64,000 nt of DNA. Origin: Hyphomicrobium_A sp036559705 (lineage in GTDB: Bacteria; Pseudomonadota; Alphaproteobacteria; Rhizobiales; Hyphomicrobiaceae). Under the pieces are notes generated by a model. The model did not search any database. It worked only from the letters and a program-made list of their open reading frames with translations, and was not told the origin of the DNA. This document shows, one piece after another, positions 42,404-50,967 of this stretch (position 1 is the stretch's first letter; every line of letters starts with the position of its first letter). A program made the translations under genes and the position numbers. The DNA lies in assembly GCA_036559705.1 (NCBI GenBank), contig DATBSP010000012.1, positions 1 to 64,000 on the forward strand, given 5' to 3'.

Positions 42404-43342
42404 ATGACCACAACCGCAGCCACGCCGCGTTTTCTCGCCGACCCCGGAGCTCCTATCCCCGTCACCCACCACCGCACCACCAACGTCGACGGTATCAACA
42501 TCTTCTATCGTGAGGCGGGACCGCCCGACGCGGCGGTCGTAGTGCTCCTGCACGGCTTCCCGACCTCCTCGCACATGTTCCGCAATCTCATCCCGGCGCT
42601 GGCCGACGGCTATCGCGTGATTGCGCCGGACTATCCGGGCTTCGGACAGAGCGACATGCCGGACCGATCCAAGTTCAAGTACTCGTTCGACCGTTTTGGC
42701 GAACTGGTGGACGGGCTGCTCGATCAGCTCGAGGTCAAGAGTTACTTGATGTACGTTATGGATTACGGCGCGCCGGTCGGTTGGCGCCTTGCGCTAAAGC
42801 ATCCCGAGCGCGTGACCGGCCTCATCGTGCAGAATGGCAATGCCTACGAGGAAGGGCTGACCGAATTCTGGGAGCCGATCAAAGCCTATTGGGCCGACGG
42901 CTCCGAAGCGCACCGCAAGGCGCTGTCAAACCTCCTCACGCTCGAGGCCACCAGGTTCCAGTACACCGACGGCGTGTCCGATGTCAGTCGCGTCTCACCC
43001 GACAACTGGGTGCACGATCAGGGGCTGCTCGATCGTCCCGGCAATGCCGACATCCAGCTCGATCTCTTCTACGACTACTGCACCAATTTGCAGCTCTATC
43101 CGAAGGTGCAGGCGTTTCTGCGCGAACATCGTCCGCCGACCATCGTGGTGTGGGGCAAGAACGATAAGATTTTCCCGGCCGAGGGAGCGCATCCTTACAA
43201 GCGCGATTTTCCGGATGTCGAGTTTCACCTCCTCGACACGGGACACTTCGCGCTCGAGGACAAGTTCGACGAGATGGTTCCGCTGATCCGCGGGTTCCTC
43301 GCGCGCGCCCTTGATCAGAAACGTGCCTCCCGCCGTCGGTAG
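42404..43342 (+). CDS. Alpha/beta hydrolase (epoxide hydrolase/haloalkane dehalogenase-like)
   Basis: A 312-residue hydrolase: VVLLHGFPTSSHMFRNLIPA (oxyanion), VIAPDYPGFGQSDMP, the nucleophile elbow VMDYGAPVG with Asp120, and LLDTGHFALEDKFDEM with the catalytic His. Asp as nucleophile groups it with epoxide hydrolases and dehalogenases. The ATG has GGAGGAG 8 bases upstream. Regulated probably by the divergent LysR protein. It is followed 21 bases later by a flavin-barrel gene, likely one operon. Confidence 0.88.
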   Translation: MTTTAATPRFLADPGAPIPVTHHRTTNVDGINIFYREAGPPDAAVVVLLHGFPTSSHMFRNLIPALADGYRVIAPDYPGFGQSDMPDRSKFKYSFDRFGELVDGLLDQLEVKSYLMYVMDYGAPVGWRLALKHPERVTGLIVQNGNAYEEGLTEFWEPIKAYWADGSEAHRKALSNLLTLEATRFQYTDGVSDVSRVSPDNWVHDQGLLDRPGNADIQLDLFYDYCTNLQLYPKVQAFLREHRPPTIVVWGKNDKIFPAEGAHPYKRDFPDVEFHLLDTGHFALEDKFDEMVPLIRGFLARALDQKRASRRR

Positions 43343-43363
43343 CGTTTTCTCGGGGTATTCGCC

Positions 43364-44035
43364 ATGGGCAAACCACGCACCGCTTCTTGCGACGTCGCAT
43401 TCTCAGAATCGGTGAAGGCGGTGCAGGCCCGCAAGGGCTCGCGCCGCGGCTACGCCAATCTGGAGGTGCGTGGTGGGTGGGAAGACAGGATCACGCCTGA
43501 CCTCACCGCGTTTATCGGCAACCAGATCAGCGCTTTTCTCGGTACGGCCAACAAGGACGGTCAGCCGTACATTCAGCACCGTGGCGGCCCGCCAGGCTTC
43601 CTCAAGGTGCTTGACGACAGGACGATCGGCTTCGCCGACTTCAGCGGCAACAAGCAATACATCACGCTGGGTAATCTCGCGGACAATCCCAAGGCGATCC
43701 TTTTCCTCATTGATTATCAAACGCGCGAGCGGGTGAAGCTCTGGGGCGAGGTGCGCGTGGTCGAAGGCGACGCCGAGCTGATCGCCAAGCTGATGCCGGA
43801 GGGTTATCGCGCGACGCCCGAGCAGGTGATCCTGTTCACGGTATCGGCGTGGGACGCCAACTGCCCGCAACACATTCCGCAGCGCTTCGAAGCCGCCGAT
43901 GTGGCCGCTGCGCTGGCCGTTCGCGACGCACGCATCGCCGATCTCGAGGCCGAACTTGCGCGGCTGCGCGGCGACGCTTCGAGGGCAGAAGCTTCTCCAA
44001 TAGCACACTCTCAGTCGTCTCAAATTGTTCGTTGA
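43364..44035 (+). CDS. Pyridoxamine 5'-phosphate oxidase-like FMN-binding protein
   Basis: A 223-residue split-barrel flavoprotein: FIGNQISAFLGTANKDGQPY, then IQHRGGPPGFLKVLDDRTIG, FSGNKQYITLGNLADNPKA and LFLIDYQTRERVKLWGEVRV. A C-terminal helix (residues about 175-205, DARIADLEAELARLR) may dimerise. The class reduces or oxidises small molecules with FMN or F420; substrate unknown. It follows the LysR-controlled hydrolase. Confidence 0.88.
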   Translation: MGKPRTASCDVAFSESVKAVQARKGSRRGYANLEVRGGWEDRITPDLTAFIGNQISAFLGTANKDGQPYIQHRGGPPGFLKVLDDRTIGFADFSGNKQYITLGNLADNPKAILFLIDYQTRERVKLWGEVRVVEGDAELIAKLMPEGYRATPEQVILFTVSAWDANCPQHIPQRFEAADVAAALAVRDARIADLEAELARLRGDASRAEASPIAHSQSSQIVR

Positions 44036-44157
44036 GGCCTAACAATCTGGCATACGATAGATGCCGGGCGTCATAGAAATCTTCATCCCGGCAGTGGCGT
44101 TCGCACCTAGGCGGTTTATATTCCCCGCAGCCAACCCGCTCCAGGGAATAGCCAGCC

Positions 44158-44622
44158 ATGATCAATCTCACCGTGAATGGTACGAAAGTGTCGGTGCCCG
44201 CTGAGGGCGACATGCCGCTGTTGTGGTTCATTCGTGACGTGCTCGGCATGACCGGAACCAAGTTCGGCTGCGGTATCGGCCAGTGCGGCGCCTGCACGGT
44301 GCACGTGGACGGGGAGCCGCGCCGCTCCTGTCTCATGCCGGTATCGGGCGTGGCCGACCGCGCGATCACCACCATCGAAGGCGTCGGCGCGACGCCGGCC
44401 GGCAAGGCCGTGCAGGAAGCCTGGCGCGACCTCGAGGTCGTGCAGTGCGGCTACTGCCAGTCGGGCCAGATCATGAGCGCGGCGGCGATCGTCGATCTGA
44501 TCCCCAATCCGACCGACGTCGACATCGACCACGGTATGACGGGCAACATCTGTCGCTGCGGCACGTACGTGCGCATTCGTGAGGCCATCAAGCAGGCCGC
44601 TAAGTCCGCCAACGCCAAATGA
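44158..44622 (+). CDS. (2Fe-2S) subunit of a molybdenum hydroxylase (IorA-like)
   Basis: A 154-residue iron-sulfur subunit. The plant-ferredoxin-type cluster is CGIGQCGACTVHVDG plus the Cys in RRSC, and the second cluster is CGYCQSGQIM with CRCGTY. Closest in layout to isoquinoline 1-oxidoreductase alpha and aldehyde oxidoreductase small subunits. Its stop lies in the leader of the large-subunit gene, and both are translated together. No FAD subunit is present, as in the Ior type. Confidence 0.92.
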   Translation: MINLTVNGTKVSVPAEGDMPLLWFIRDVLGMTGTKFGCGIGQCGACTVHVDGEPRRSCLMPVSGVADRAITTIEGVGATPAGKAVQEAWRDLEVVQCGYCQSGQIMSAAAIVDLIPNPTDVDIDHGMTGNICRCGTYVRIREAIKQAAKSANAK

Positions 44623-44633
44623 GGGGGCGCATC

Positions 44634-46814
44634 ATGCTGCATACGAAATCCAAAGACGCAGCGGCGGTGTCGCGTCGCCGGTTTTTGCAGGCGAGCGCTG
44701 CCTTCGGCGGCGGTCTTTTGATCGGGTGGGTCGAGGTCGCCGATGCCGCCGAGATCAGTGCCGTCGACGCGCCGGCGAGCGAGTTTGCGCCCAACGCCTT
44801 CATCCGCATCGACCGCGCGGGCAAGGTGACGGTCATCTCGCCGTGCATCGAGATGGGGCAGGGCACCTACACCGCGCTGCCGATGCTGGTCGCCGAGGAG
44901 CTCGATGTCGACATGCGGGAGGTCGCCTACGCGCACTCGCCACCGAGTGACAAGCTCTACGCCAACCCGCTGATCGGAGGGCAAATCACCGGCGGCTCAG
45001 CTGCGATACGCGGCTTCTACAAGCCGCTGCGCGAGGCGGGGGCCGCGGCCCGCCGCATGCTGGTCAAGGCGGCGGCAGCGCGGCTCGGCGTCGATGCTTC
45101 GGAGCTGACGACGGCGGACGGCCAGGTCATCCACAGCGCCAGCGGCCAGAAGATCGGCTACGGCGCGCTGGTCGATGACGCGGCCAAACTGCCGGTGCCG
45201 ACGACGCTCCTGCTCAAGAACCCAAGCGAGTTCCGCATCATCGGCACACCGGTCAAGCGCCTCGACGGGCCGGAGAAGGTCGACGGCACGGCCAAGTTCG
45301 GCATCGACGCGCAGATTCCGGGCATGAAGGTCGCGGCCATCGCCATCTCGCCGGTGTTCGGCGGCTCGCTTGTCTCGGTGAACGAGGCGGCGGCGCTGGC
45401 CGTGCCGGGGGTGCGTCAGGTGGCCAAGCTCGACGACGCCGTGGCGGTGATCGCCGATCACTACTGGGCGGCGAAAAAGGGCCTCGATGCGGTGGAGCCG
45501 AAATTCGACGCCGGCCCGCACGCCAAGCTGTCGACAGCCGATGTGGTCGCCGCACTCGAGAAGGCGTCGGAGCGCGAGGGCGCCGTCGGCAAGACCGAGG
45601 GAGATGCGGTCGGCGCGCTAGGCAGAGCCGCGACGAAGCTTGAGGCCGCCTACGAGAACCCATTCCTGGCGCACGCCACGATGGAGCCGCTGAACTGCAC
45701 GGTGCATGTGACGGAGGACGGCTGCGACATCTGGGTGGGCACGCAGGTCCCGGCCAATACGCAGCTCGCGGTGTCGAAAGCACTCGGCATCGACCGCGAC
45801 CGCGTGCGCATCAACAATCATCTCCTGGGCGGCGGCTTCGGGCGACGGCTCGAGTACGACTTTGTCGTGCTCGCGGCGCAGGTCGCCAAACAGTCTAAGG
45901 ACCCGGTCAAGGTCATCTGGAGCCGCGCGGAGGACATCCAGCACGACATGTACCGGCCCTACTACTACGACCAGATCAGCGCGGGGCTCGATGCCAAGGG
46001 CAAGCTCGTCGCCTGGAAGCACCGCATCGTCGGTTCCTCCATCTTCGCGCGCTTTTTCCCCGCCCTCTTCAAGGACGGGCTCGACCCGGACGCCGTCGAA
46101 GGCGCCGCGGAGCTGCCCTACGACATCCCCAACTTCCTCGTCGACTACGTGCGCGAGGAGCCGCCGGGCATTCCGACGGCCTTCTGGCGCGGCGTCGGGC
46201 CGACGCGCAATGCCTTCGTAGTCGAAAGCTTCATCGACGAGCTTGCCACCGCCGCCAAGAAGGACCCGGTGGCCTTCCGCCTCGAGCTAACGGAGGGCAA
46301 GGATAAGCGCGCGCATCACGTGGTGGAGCGCGCCGCCGCCATCTCCGGGTGGGGCACGCCGCTCGGGCCGCGCCAGGGTCGCGGCATCGCGCTGCTCTCG
46401 GCCTTCGGGACCTATACCTGCCAAGTGGCCGAGGTGACCGTCGCCGGCTCGGGCGAAGTGCACGTCGACCGCGTGTTCGTGGTCGTCGACTGCGGTCAGT
46501 TGGTCAATCCCAACACCGTCGAGGCGCAGATGCAGAGCGGCGTGATCTTCGGCATCTCGGCGGCGCTGTGGGGCGAGATCACCCTGCAGGACGGGCGTGT
46601 CGAGCAGTCGAACTTCGACAACTACCGCGTGCTGCGCATCGACGAGGCGCCGCAGATCACGGTGGAGATCGTGAAGAACGGCGAGGCGCCGGGCGGCATC
46701 GGCGAGCCGGGGACGTCGGCGCTGATGCCGGCGGTTGCCAATGCCGTCTATGCGGCGACTGGCGTGCGCGTGCGCAAGCTGCCGATCAAGCCCGACCCCT
46801 TGCGCTCGACTTGA
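44634..46814 (+). CDS. Molybdopterin-binding subunit of a molybdenum hydroxylase (IorB-like)
   Basis: A 726-residue catalytic subunit carrying the molybdenum cofactor. It has a twin-arginine signal at the N-terminus (SRRRFLQASAAFGGGLLIGW), so the complex is exported folded. The core has CIEMGQGTYTALPMLVAEEL, LGGGFGRRLEYDFV, FWRGVGPTRNAFVVESFIDE and the C-terminal GGIGEPGTSALMPAVANA with the Glu that acts as base. The start is set at the ATG with GAGGGGG just upstream; an in-frame ATG 15 bases earlier overlaps the small-subunit stop. Substrate (aldehyde or N-heterocycle) cannot be told. No cytochrome or chaperone (XdhC) gene is beside it. Confidence 0.92.
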   Translation: MLHTKSKDAAAVSRRRFLQASAAFGGGLLIGWVEVADAAEISAVDAPASEFAPNAFIRIDRAGKVTVISPCIEMGQGTYTALPMLVAEELDVDMREVAYAHSPPSDKLYANPLIGGQITGGSAAIRGFYKPLREAGAAARRMLVKAAAARLGVDASELTTADGQVIHSASGQKIGYGALVDDAAKLPVPTTLLLKNPSEFRIIGTPVKRLDGPEKVDGTAKFGIDAQIPGMKVAAIAISPVFGGSLVSVNEAAALAVPGVRQVAKLDDAVAVIADHYWAAKKGLDAVEPKFDAGPHAKLSTADVVAALEKASEREGAVGKTEGDAVGALGRAATKLEAAYENPFLAHATMEPLNCTVHVTEDGCDIWVGTQVPANTQLAVSKALGIDRDRVRINNHLLGGGFGRRLEYDFVVLAAQVAKQSKDPVKVIWSRAEDIQHDMYRPYYYDQISAGLDAKGKLVAWKHRIVGSSIFARFFPALFKDGLDPDAVEGAAELPYDIPNFLVDYVREEPPGIPTAFWRGVGPTRNAFVVESFIDELATAAKKDPVAFRLELTEGKDKRAHHVVERAAAISGWGTPLGPRQGRGIALLSAFGTYTCQVAEVTVAGSGEVHVDRVFVVVDCGQLVNPNTVEAQMQSGVIFGISAALWGEITLQDGRVEQSNFDNYRVLRIDEAPQITVEIVKNGEAPGGIGEPGTSALMPAVANAVYAATGVRVRKLPIKPDPLRST

Positions 46815-46816
46815 AC

Positions 46817-47643
46817 TCGACGCCGCGCAGCGCTGCGCTTTGCAACTACACGATTCTCGGCAGCGAAGTGTTCATCATCGAGGACATGCTGCGCGATCAA
46901 CGCTTCGCTGCCAATCCGCTCGGCAACGGCGGACCAGGAGTGCGGTTTTATGCCGGCGTCCCCATCAAGGTGGAGACTGGCTACCGCGTCGGTGCGCTGT
47001 GCATCGCCGACGTGCGGCCGCGCACGCTATCGAGCGCACGGATCGAGCGATTGCGTCAGCTCGGCAAGTTGGCCGAGGCGGCGATCGACGCGCACGCGCA
47101 GTCCGTGCGCGCGGGGGAGCGGCGCGGGAGGTGGCCGAGAAGGCGCAGCTCTTGTGGAAGCGCAACAGCCTGCTCGGGCAGGTCGAGCGCATCGGCAAGA
47201 TTGGCGGAGTCGAGGTGACGGAATCGGTATCTCGGCGACAGCGCCAAGCTGGTGCGCGAGGCGCTAGATCGCCTGGACGCGGCGGGCGTCATGATCGAGA
47301 TCGACGACTTTGGCACCGGCTATGCCTCGCTCGCGCATCTGCGCGCCTTCCCGGTTAGCCGTTTGAAGATCGATAGGTCGTTCATCGATGGACTGGAACG
47401 CGACGATGATAGCGACGTCATCGTGCAGGCGGTGATCGATCTCGGCCACAACCTCGGCTGCGAAATCATTGCCGAGGGCGTAGAGAAGAGACTGAGGCGC
47501 AGGCCCAGCGGCTGCGCAAAATGGGCTGCGATTCGGCGCAAGGTTATCTTTACGGATGTCCGGCCAACGCGGAACGCACCTTGCGCAGGCTGGCCGAAAT
47601 CGGCGCGTCATCGCGCGCAGGGCGCAAGCGGGCGCGCGCCTAA
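46817..47643 (+). pseudogene. Collapsed GAF-PAS-EAL signalling gene
   Basis: Fragments of one cyclic-di-GMP gene lie in order. First a GAF domain (SAALCNYTILGSEVFIIEDM, FYAGVPIKVETGYRVGALCI, RLRQLGKLAEAAIDAH), then after a frame change a PAS start (EKAQLLWKRNSLLGQ and IGKIGGVE), then directly the end of an EAL domain (MIEIDDFGTGYASLAHLRAF, SRLKIDRSFIDGL, IVQAVIDLGHNLG, IIAEGVE), and after another frame change its C-terminus (GCDSAQGYLYG). The PAS remainder, GGDEF and EAL start are missing. Not functional. Confidence 0.8.
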
Positions 47644-47948
47644 CTCGGGTTAGCTTGGCGTCGCCCGAATGGAATGGGCCGAACGCGCCGGCCCAGTTTG
47701 GGCCAATCCCCGTCTTCAACAAATTTCACACCCATCTCGGCCTGGTCTCTCCAGACGACCACCACCTTGCGTGTTGTCCCAGAGCCGTCCCAGAGGTCGA
47801 AGGCGTTGAGAACCCACCGCGGGCCCGTCACTGACAGTCCCGCGCCGCCCATTGAAACATCGCGGATGTAGCAAGGCGTGCTCGCGGTGCCTGCGAAAGA
47901 AACCTTCGCGGGCCTCAGAACACGCTGGCGGGGTTGTCTCCGATCCAT
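47640..47948 (-). CDS. PilZ domain protein
   Basis: A 102-residue single-domain PilZ protein. The cyclic-di-GMP signature is present: RRQPRQRVLRPAKV carries the RxxxR arginines and RDVSMGGAGL the D/NxSxxG motif; VVWRDQAEMGVKFV closes the barrel. The ATG with AGAGG upstream is chosen over a GTG 42 bases earlier. It is convergent with the EAL pseudogene, overlapping its end by four bases. Target unknown. Confidence 0.82.
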   Translation of the reverse strand: MDRRQPRQRVLRPAKVSFAGTASTPCYIRDVSMGGAGLSVTGPRWVLNAFDLWDGSGTTRKVVVVWRDQAEMGVKFVEDGDWPKLGRRVRPIPFGRRQANPS

Positions 47949-48042
47949 GCCTCTGGGCGGAGCAAGTTGCGGGCCAACTTGCGGTTGCACGGCTCGGGCG
48001 GTGCCGCTTGGTTAACTTTCGAAGATTGTCGAACGACGCGCG

Positions 48043-48330
48043 CTAGCGCAGGCGGTAGCAGTTGGTTTGCACGCGCGGCTCGCGCGTGACGTCATAGCCC
48101 GCCCGGCACTGGATGAGATGCGTCTCGCTCGGATGACGCAGCAGAATGAAAGTCGACCAGTTGTCGACCGCCCCCGTGTAGCCGGCGATTTGCCATCCCG
48201 ACTTCAATAGTTCTTCGATTGAGATCTTGCCGCCCGCCTCCTGAGGCTCGGCCGCGGCGGTCGATGCGGCGAGCATTAAGCACATCGCAAAGCGGCGTGC
48301 GACGGCGTTTGCCTTGCCTTCCTGTCTCAT
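48043..48330 (-). CDS. Small secreted protein
   Basis: A 95-residue protein with a signal peptide (hydrophobic stretch AMCLMLAASTAAA, cleavage near residue 27) and a mature domain of about 68 residues: ISIEELLKSGWQIAGYTGAV, STFILLRHPSETHLIQCRAG and RVQTNCYRLR, with one probable disulfide. The start at MRQEGK is uncertain; a 6-base-arm hairpin (CGGGAG/CTCCCG) lies just before it. It is recognisable as a recurring hypothetical in Hyphomicrobiales but without known function. Confidence 0.65.
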   Translation of the reverse strand: MRQEGKANAVARRFAMCLMLAASTAAAEPQEAGGKISIEELLKSGWQIAGYTGAVDNWSTFILLRHPSETHLIQCRAGYDVTREPRVQTNCYRLR

Positions 48331-48383
48331 GCGGGAGCTTACTCCCGATTTGATCGCGGTTGAACATTCGCATCGTCGGCGGC

Positions 48384-48887
48384 TCAATTTACCTGACAGG
48401 TGGACTCGTGCTTTCCGCAGGCGGCGCGATTGCCCTCATCGCATTGCCTTTGCCACAGCTTGCATTCCGGTCGGTTCCACGGCTGCGCGGCGTTGCCGAT
48501 GGGGTCGATCTCGACGATCGAGTCGTCGGGACCGGGCATGTAAAGGGCGAGGCAATTGCCGGCGCCGTCGGTAACCATCCACGGGTGCGTCACGTAAGTC
48601 TGCAGCTTCGTCTCCTCGCCGTCATTGAGCGCGGCGTATTGCTTCGTTTGGCCGGCGAAATCGATCCACAGGATCGCCCGGTGCTGGCCGGAGCGATTGA
48701 TGAAGGTAATTGTGCCCTTTTTTTTCGAGTTGAGCGATTTCAGCTTCGATTGCTTGCCGCAGGCAACGTCGGTCGCCTGCCCCAGGGTGATGCGATTGGC
48801 GGCGAGATCGGGGGCCCGGCTCAGCGCCAGCAGTGAAAACAGTGCGATGGTAAAGCAGAGCAGTGGCACCACGGGGCGAACTTGCAT
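48384..48887 (-). CDS. Secreted VHL beta-domain protein
   Basis: A 167-residue exported protein: signal peptide at residues 6-22, then a small Cys-containing segment and a beta domain resembling the von Hippel-Lindau beta domain. The diagnostic stretch is TITFINRSGQHRAILWIDFA, then GQTKQYAALNDGEETKLQTY and THPWMVTD, which parallels the human pVHL NRSPR/WLNF/YRGHLW pattern. The C-terminus is Cys-rich (C at PECKLW, QRQCDEG, AACGK, STCQV). Several bacterial proteins carry this domain; ligand and role unknown. Confidence 0.8.
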   Translation of the reverse strand: MQVRPVVPLLCFTIALFSLLALSRAPDLAANRITLGQATDVACGKQSKLKSLNSKKKGTITFINRSGQHRAILWIDFAGQTKQYAALNDGEETKLQTYVTHPWMVTDGAGNCLALYMPGPDDSIVEIDPIGNAAQPWNRPECKLWQRQCDEGNRAACGKHESTCQVN

Positions 48888-49104
48888 AGGTCTCTTCCTC
48901 GATGGGCGACTGCTTCGTTACGAGCAGCCCAACATGCGAACCCATGGAGCGAGAAGCGCCGACGGAAGGCAATCGAATTTCATCAGCCGCAGTGCGGGGG
49001 CGGCCGTGAGCCTTAGGCGTCGCCGACGGCACGAGAACCTTGCGTGCCGCCGGCATCGTCCAGCCGTTCATTCGCCGCGGGTAGGACGAGCTTCTTGTGG
49101 CGGC

Positions 49105-49305
49105 CTACTTGGTACCCGGCTGATCCTTCATCGCCTTCTCGGAAAGGCTGCCGCTGTCGGGCTTTGCAGTCGGCATATCGGTGCTGCCGCCCGTGGTGCC
49201 CGGCTGATCCTTCATGGCTTTTGTGGTTAGGTTTCCGTCTTCGGCGGCAAGCGCGAAGGACGCGGTTGCGACGAGGGCGATAGCGCTCATGATCATCTTG
49301 TTCAT
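49105..49305 (-). CDS. Small exported repeat protein
   Basis: A 66-residue protein with a signal peptide (MNKMIMSAIALVATASFALA) and a short mature chain of about 46 residues with the unit KAMKDQPGT twice, at the beginning and at the C-terminus, separated by a Gly/Ser/Thr/Pro linker. The start at MNKM is chosen by the signal peptide, and GGAGAAAATT precedes it. Probably disordered in the periplasm; function unknown. Confidence 0.65.
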   Translation of the reverse strand: MNKMIMSAIALVATASFALAAEDGNLTTKAMKDQPGTTGGSTDMPTAKPDSGSLSEKAMKDQPGTK

Positions 49306-49401
49306 TTTGAATTTTCTCCGTGGGGGTTTGTCCACGAAGGGAACTACGGCGCATCACTCGCGGCCGTTACGCGAAAAAATTTCGCGGCCACGATGTAACA
49401 A

Positions 49402-50154
49402 TCAGTCGAGGTACGTCGCCTCGGAGAGAAGCTGCTGCAGGCGCGGATCATCGACTTTGAAGAACGCTGTTTCGATGCGCGGGACGATTTCACGCCGCGC
49501 CAGGAATGCGCCGATTTTGTCGGCCGCATCGCGATAGTCTTCGAGATAGGCGGAGTGAAAGAAGGTGCGGGACGTTTGGTAAATTACGTCAGAGCGCAAC
49601 ACCGCCATGTGGACGGCCGCGGCGGGATCGTCGGCAGCATCCCACACCTGCAGCACACGATCGAGATCGCCGTGCGCGGTGACGACGAGCGTCAGCACGT
49701 CGGCAAGATCGAACTCCAATCGCCAGCCGACGGGCCAGCGCACGAGATCGAGACGCTCGAGACTCGCCAGCATGAGCTCGTCGAAAAAGCGCTCAATGAT
49801 GGCGCACTCGCGATCCGGCCACTTAGCGCGCCAGTTTGCTTGTGCGAGGCGGCGCAGGCAGATGTCGATGCCGCAGGTGTCGGGCGGATCGTTAAGCGCG
49901 AGAAGCTCGAAGTAGCGCGGCAGGAAATGACGCATCTCGCGCGCCACCGGGCCGTCGTCCCAACTATGCGCGGAGCCGGTGTACTCGGCGATCAGCCTGG
50001 CAGGAACCTCGCGCAGCCGCGTTTTGAGAAGCTCGCGCTCGTGCTCGACGCTCATGCACGAATCGCAGTGGCAGGCGCTAAGTGAGTGGCGAATGCGATA
50101 GTCGCCAAAAACGTCGTAGGTGTCATCGACGACAGCGCGCAATTGCGGGCGCAT
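49402..50154 (-). CDS. Hypothetical protein with N-terminal Cys motif
   Basis: A 250-residue soluble protein. Near residues 28-33 it has CHCDSC, a possible metal-binding site, and the rest is helical with many Trp and Arg (LRRLAQANWRAKWPDRECAI, RFFDELMLASLERLDLVRWP). It begins MRPQLRAVVDDTYDVFGDYR. No family recognised. It is divergent from the DUF4241 gene at 50218 (63 bases between), so the promoters are compact. Confidence 0.75.
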   Translation of the reverse strand: MRPQLRAVVDDTYDVFGDYRIRHSLSACHCDSCMSVEHERELLKTRLREVPARLIAEYTGSAHSWDDGPVAREMRHFLPRYFELLALNDPPDTCGIDICLRRLAQANWRAKWPDRECAIIERFFDELMLASLERLDLVRWPVGWRLEFDLADVLTLVVTAHGDLDRVLQVWDAADDPAAAVHMAVLRSDVIYQTSRTFFHSAYLEDYRDAADKIGAFLARREIVPRIETAFFKVDDPRLQQLLSEATYLD

Positions 50155-50217
50155 GTGCTATTTCCGTTACTCGGCTCTCTGATCGTAGGCGCGATGCCAT
50201 AACACGCGTCCCATCCA

Positions 50218-50955
50218 ATGCAGCGTCTCCTTCGCTACATCGCCTGGCTATTCGCTTCGCTCGCGAGTTCGAGTCCTGCGCCTGCGCATGCGGACCCCCA
50301 GCCGCCGCCCTACGCGCGCGTATTCGACCTGGTATTTCAGCCGGGCTGGCAAGCGAGCCTCGGTGACACGAGCTTGAAGTTTCGCATTTTCGATGCGGGG
50401 CAGTTGCGGGTGCTCAGCGGGCGCATCAAGGCGTGCGATCCCTTCGTGGGCATGCAGCATAAGCCGTTTACCCCCATGGTGCCGGAGGGTGACTTTAAGG
50501 TGCGTCTGGCGCTGGTTGATGGCGGCATTGACGACCGCCGTGTTGCGTTGGCGCGCGTCGACTTCTCATTCGAGCCGGCGGTACGCTGGGAAATGGCGGT
50601 GACTGAGGGCCAGGACATAGCGACCCTGAAGGATGGCGAGCACTTCGGCTACCCCGTTGATGCCGGCACCGGCAGCTTCGTCGATGCCGCGACGGCTGCG
50701 GTAGCAGCGCAGCGCATGGCGGCGGACGAGGGGATCACGCAACGCTGGATCGCGCTTGGTGAGAAGAGCGCGTCCGCCAAGAGCGCACCGAACTTCTATG
50801 CCAACATCGACTTGGGACCCGGCAACATCGTCATGTTCCAGAGTGGTTGGGGCGATGGGCTCTATGCGTCGTGGTTCGGCTACGACGCGCAAGGGCGGAT
50901 CGCCGCGCTGATCACCGATTTCAATGTCGTTGATTGGGCGACGGCGAAGTGGTGA
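50218..50955 (+). CDS. Secreted DUF4241 domain protein
   Basis: A 245-residue protein with a signal peptide (residues 3-22, ending AHA). The DUF4241 pattern is clear: VRLALVDGGIDDRRVALARV, then GEHFGYPVDAGTGSFVDAAT and GDGLYASWFGYDAQGRIAAL followed by ITDFNVV. Function unknown. It is transcribed towards the convergent gene at 50968, with 12 bases between the two stops. Confidence 0.85.
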   Translation: MQRLLRYIAWLFASLASSSPAPAHADPQPPPYARVFDLVFQPGWQASLGDTSLKFRIFDAGQLRVLSGRIKACDPFVGMQHKPFTPMVPEGDFKVRLALVDGGIDDRRVALARVDFSFEPAVRWEMAVTEGQDIATLKDGEHFGYPVDAGTGSFVDAATAAVAAQRMAADEGITQRWIALGEKSASAKSAPNFYANIDLGPGNIVMFQSGWGDGLYASWFGYDAQGRIAALITDFNVVDWATAKW

Positions 50956-50967
50956 ATGTACCGCACG

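Noticed and set aside
46349..47218. One long frame running through the end of the Mo subunit into the GAF fragment
   Set aside because: The first part is an antiframe shadow of the large subunit; only the portion after 46817 has homology, as part of a pseudogene.
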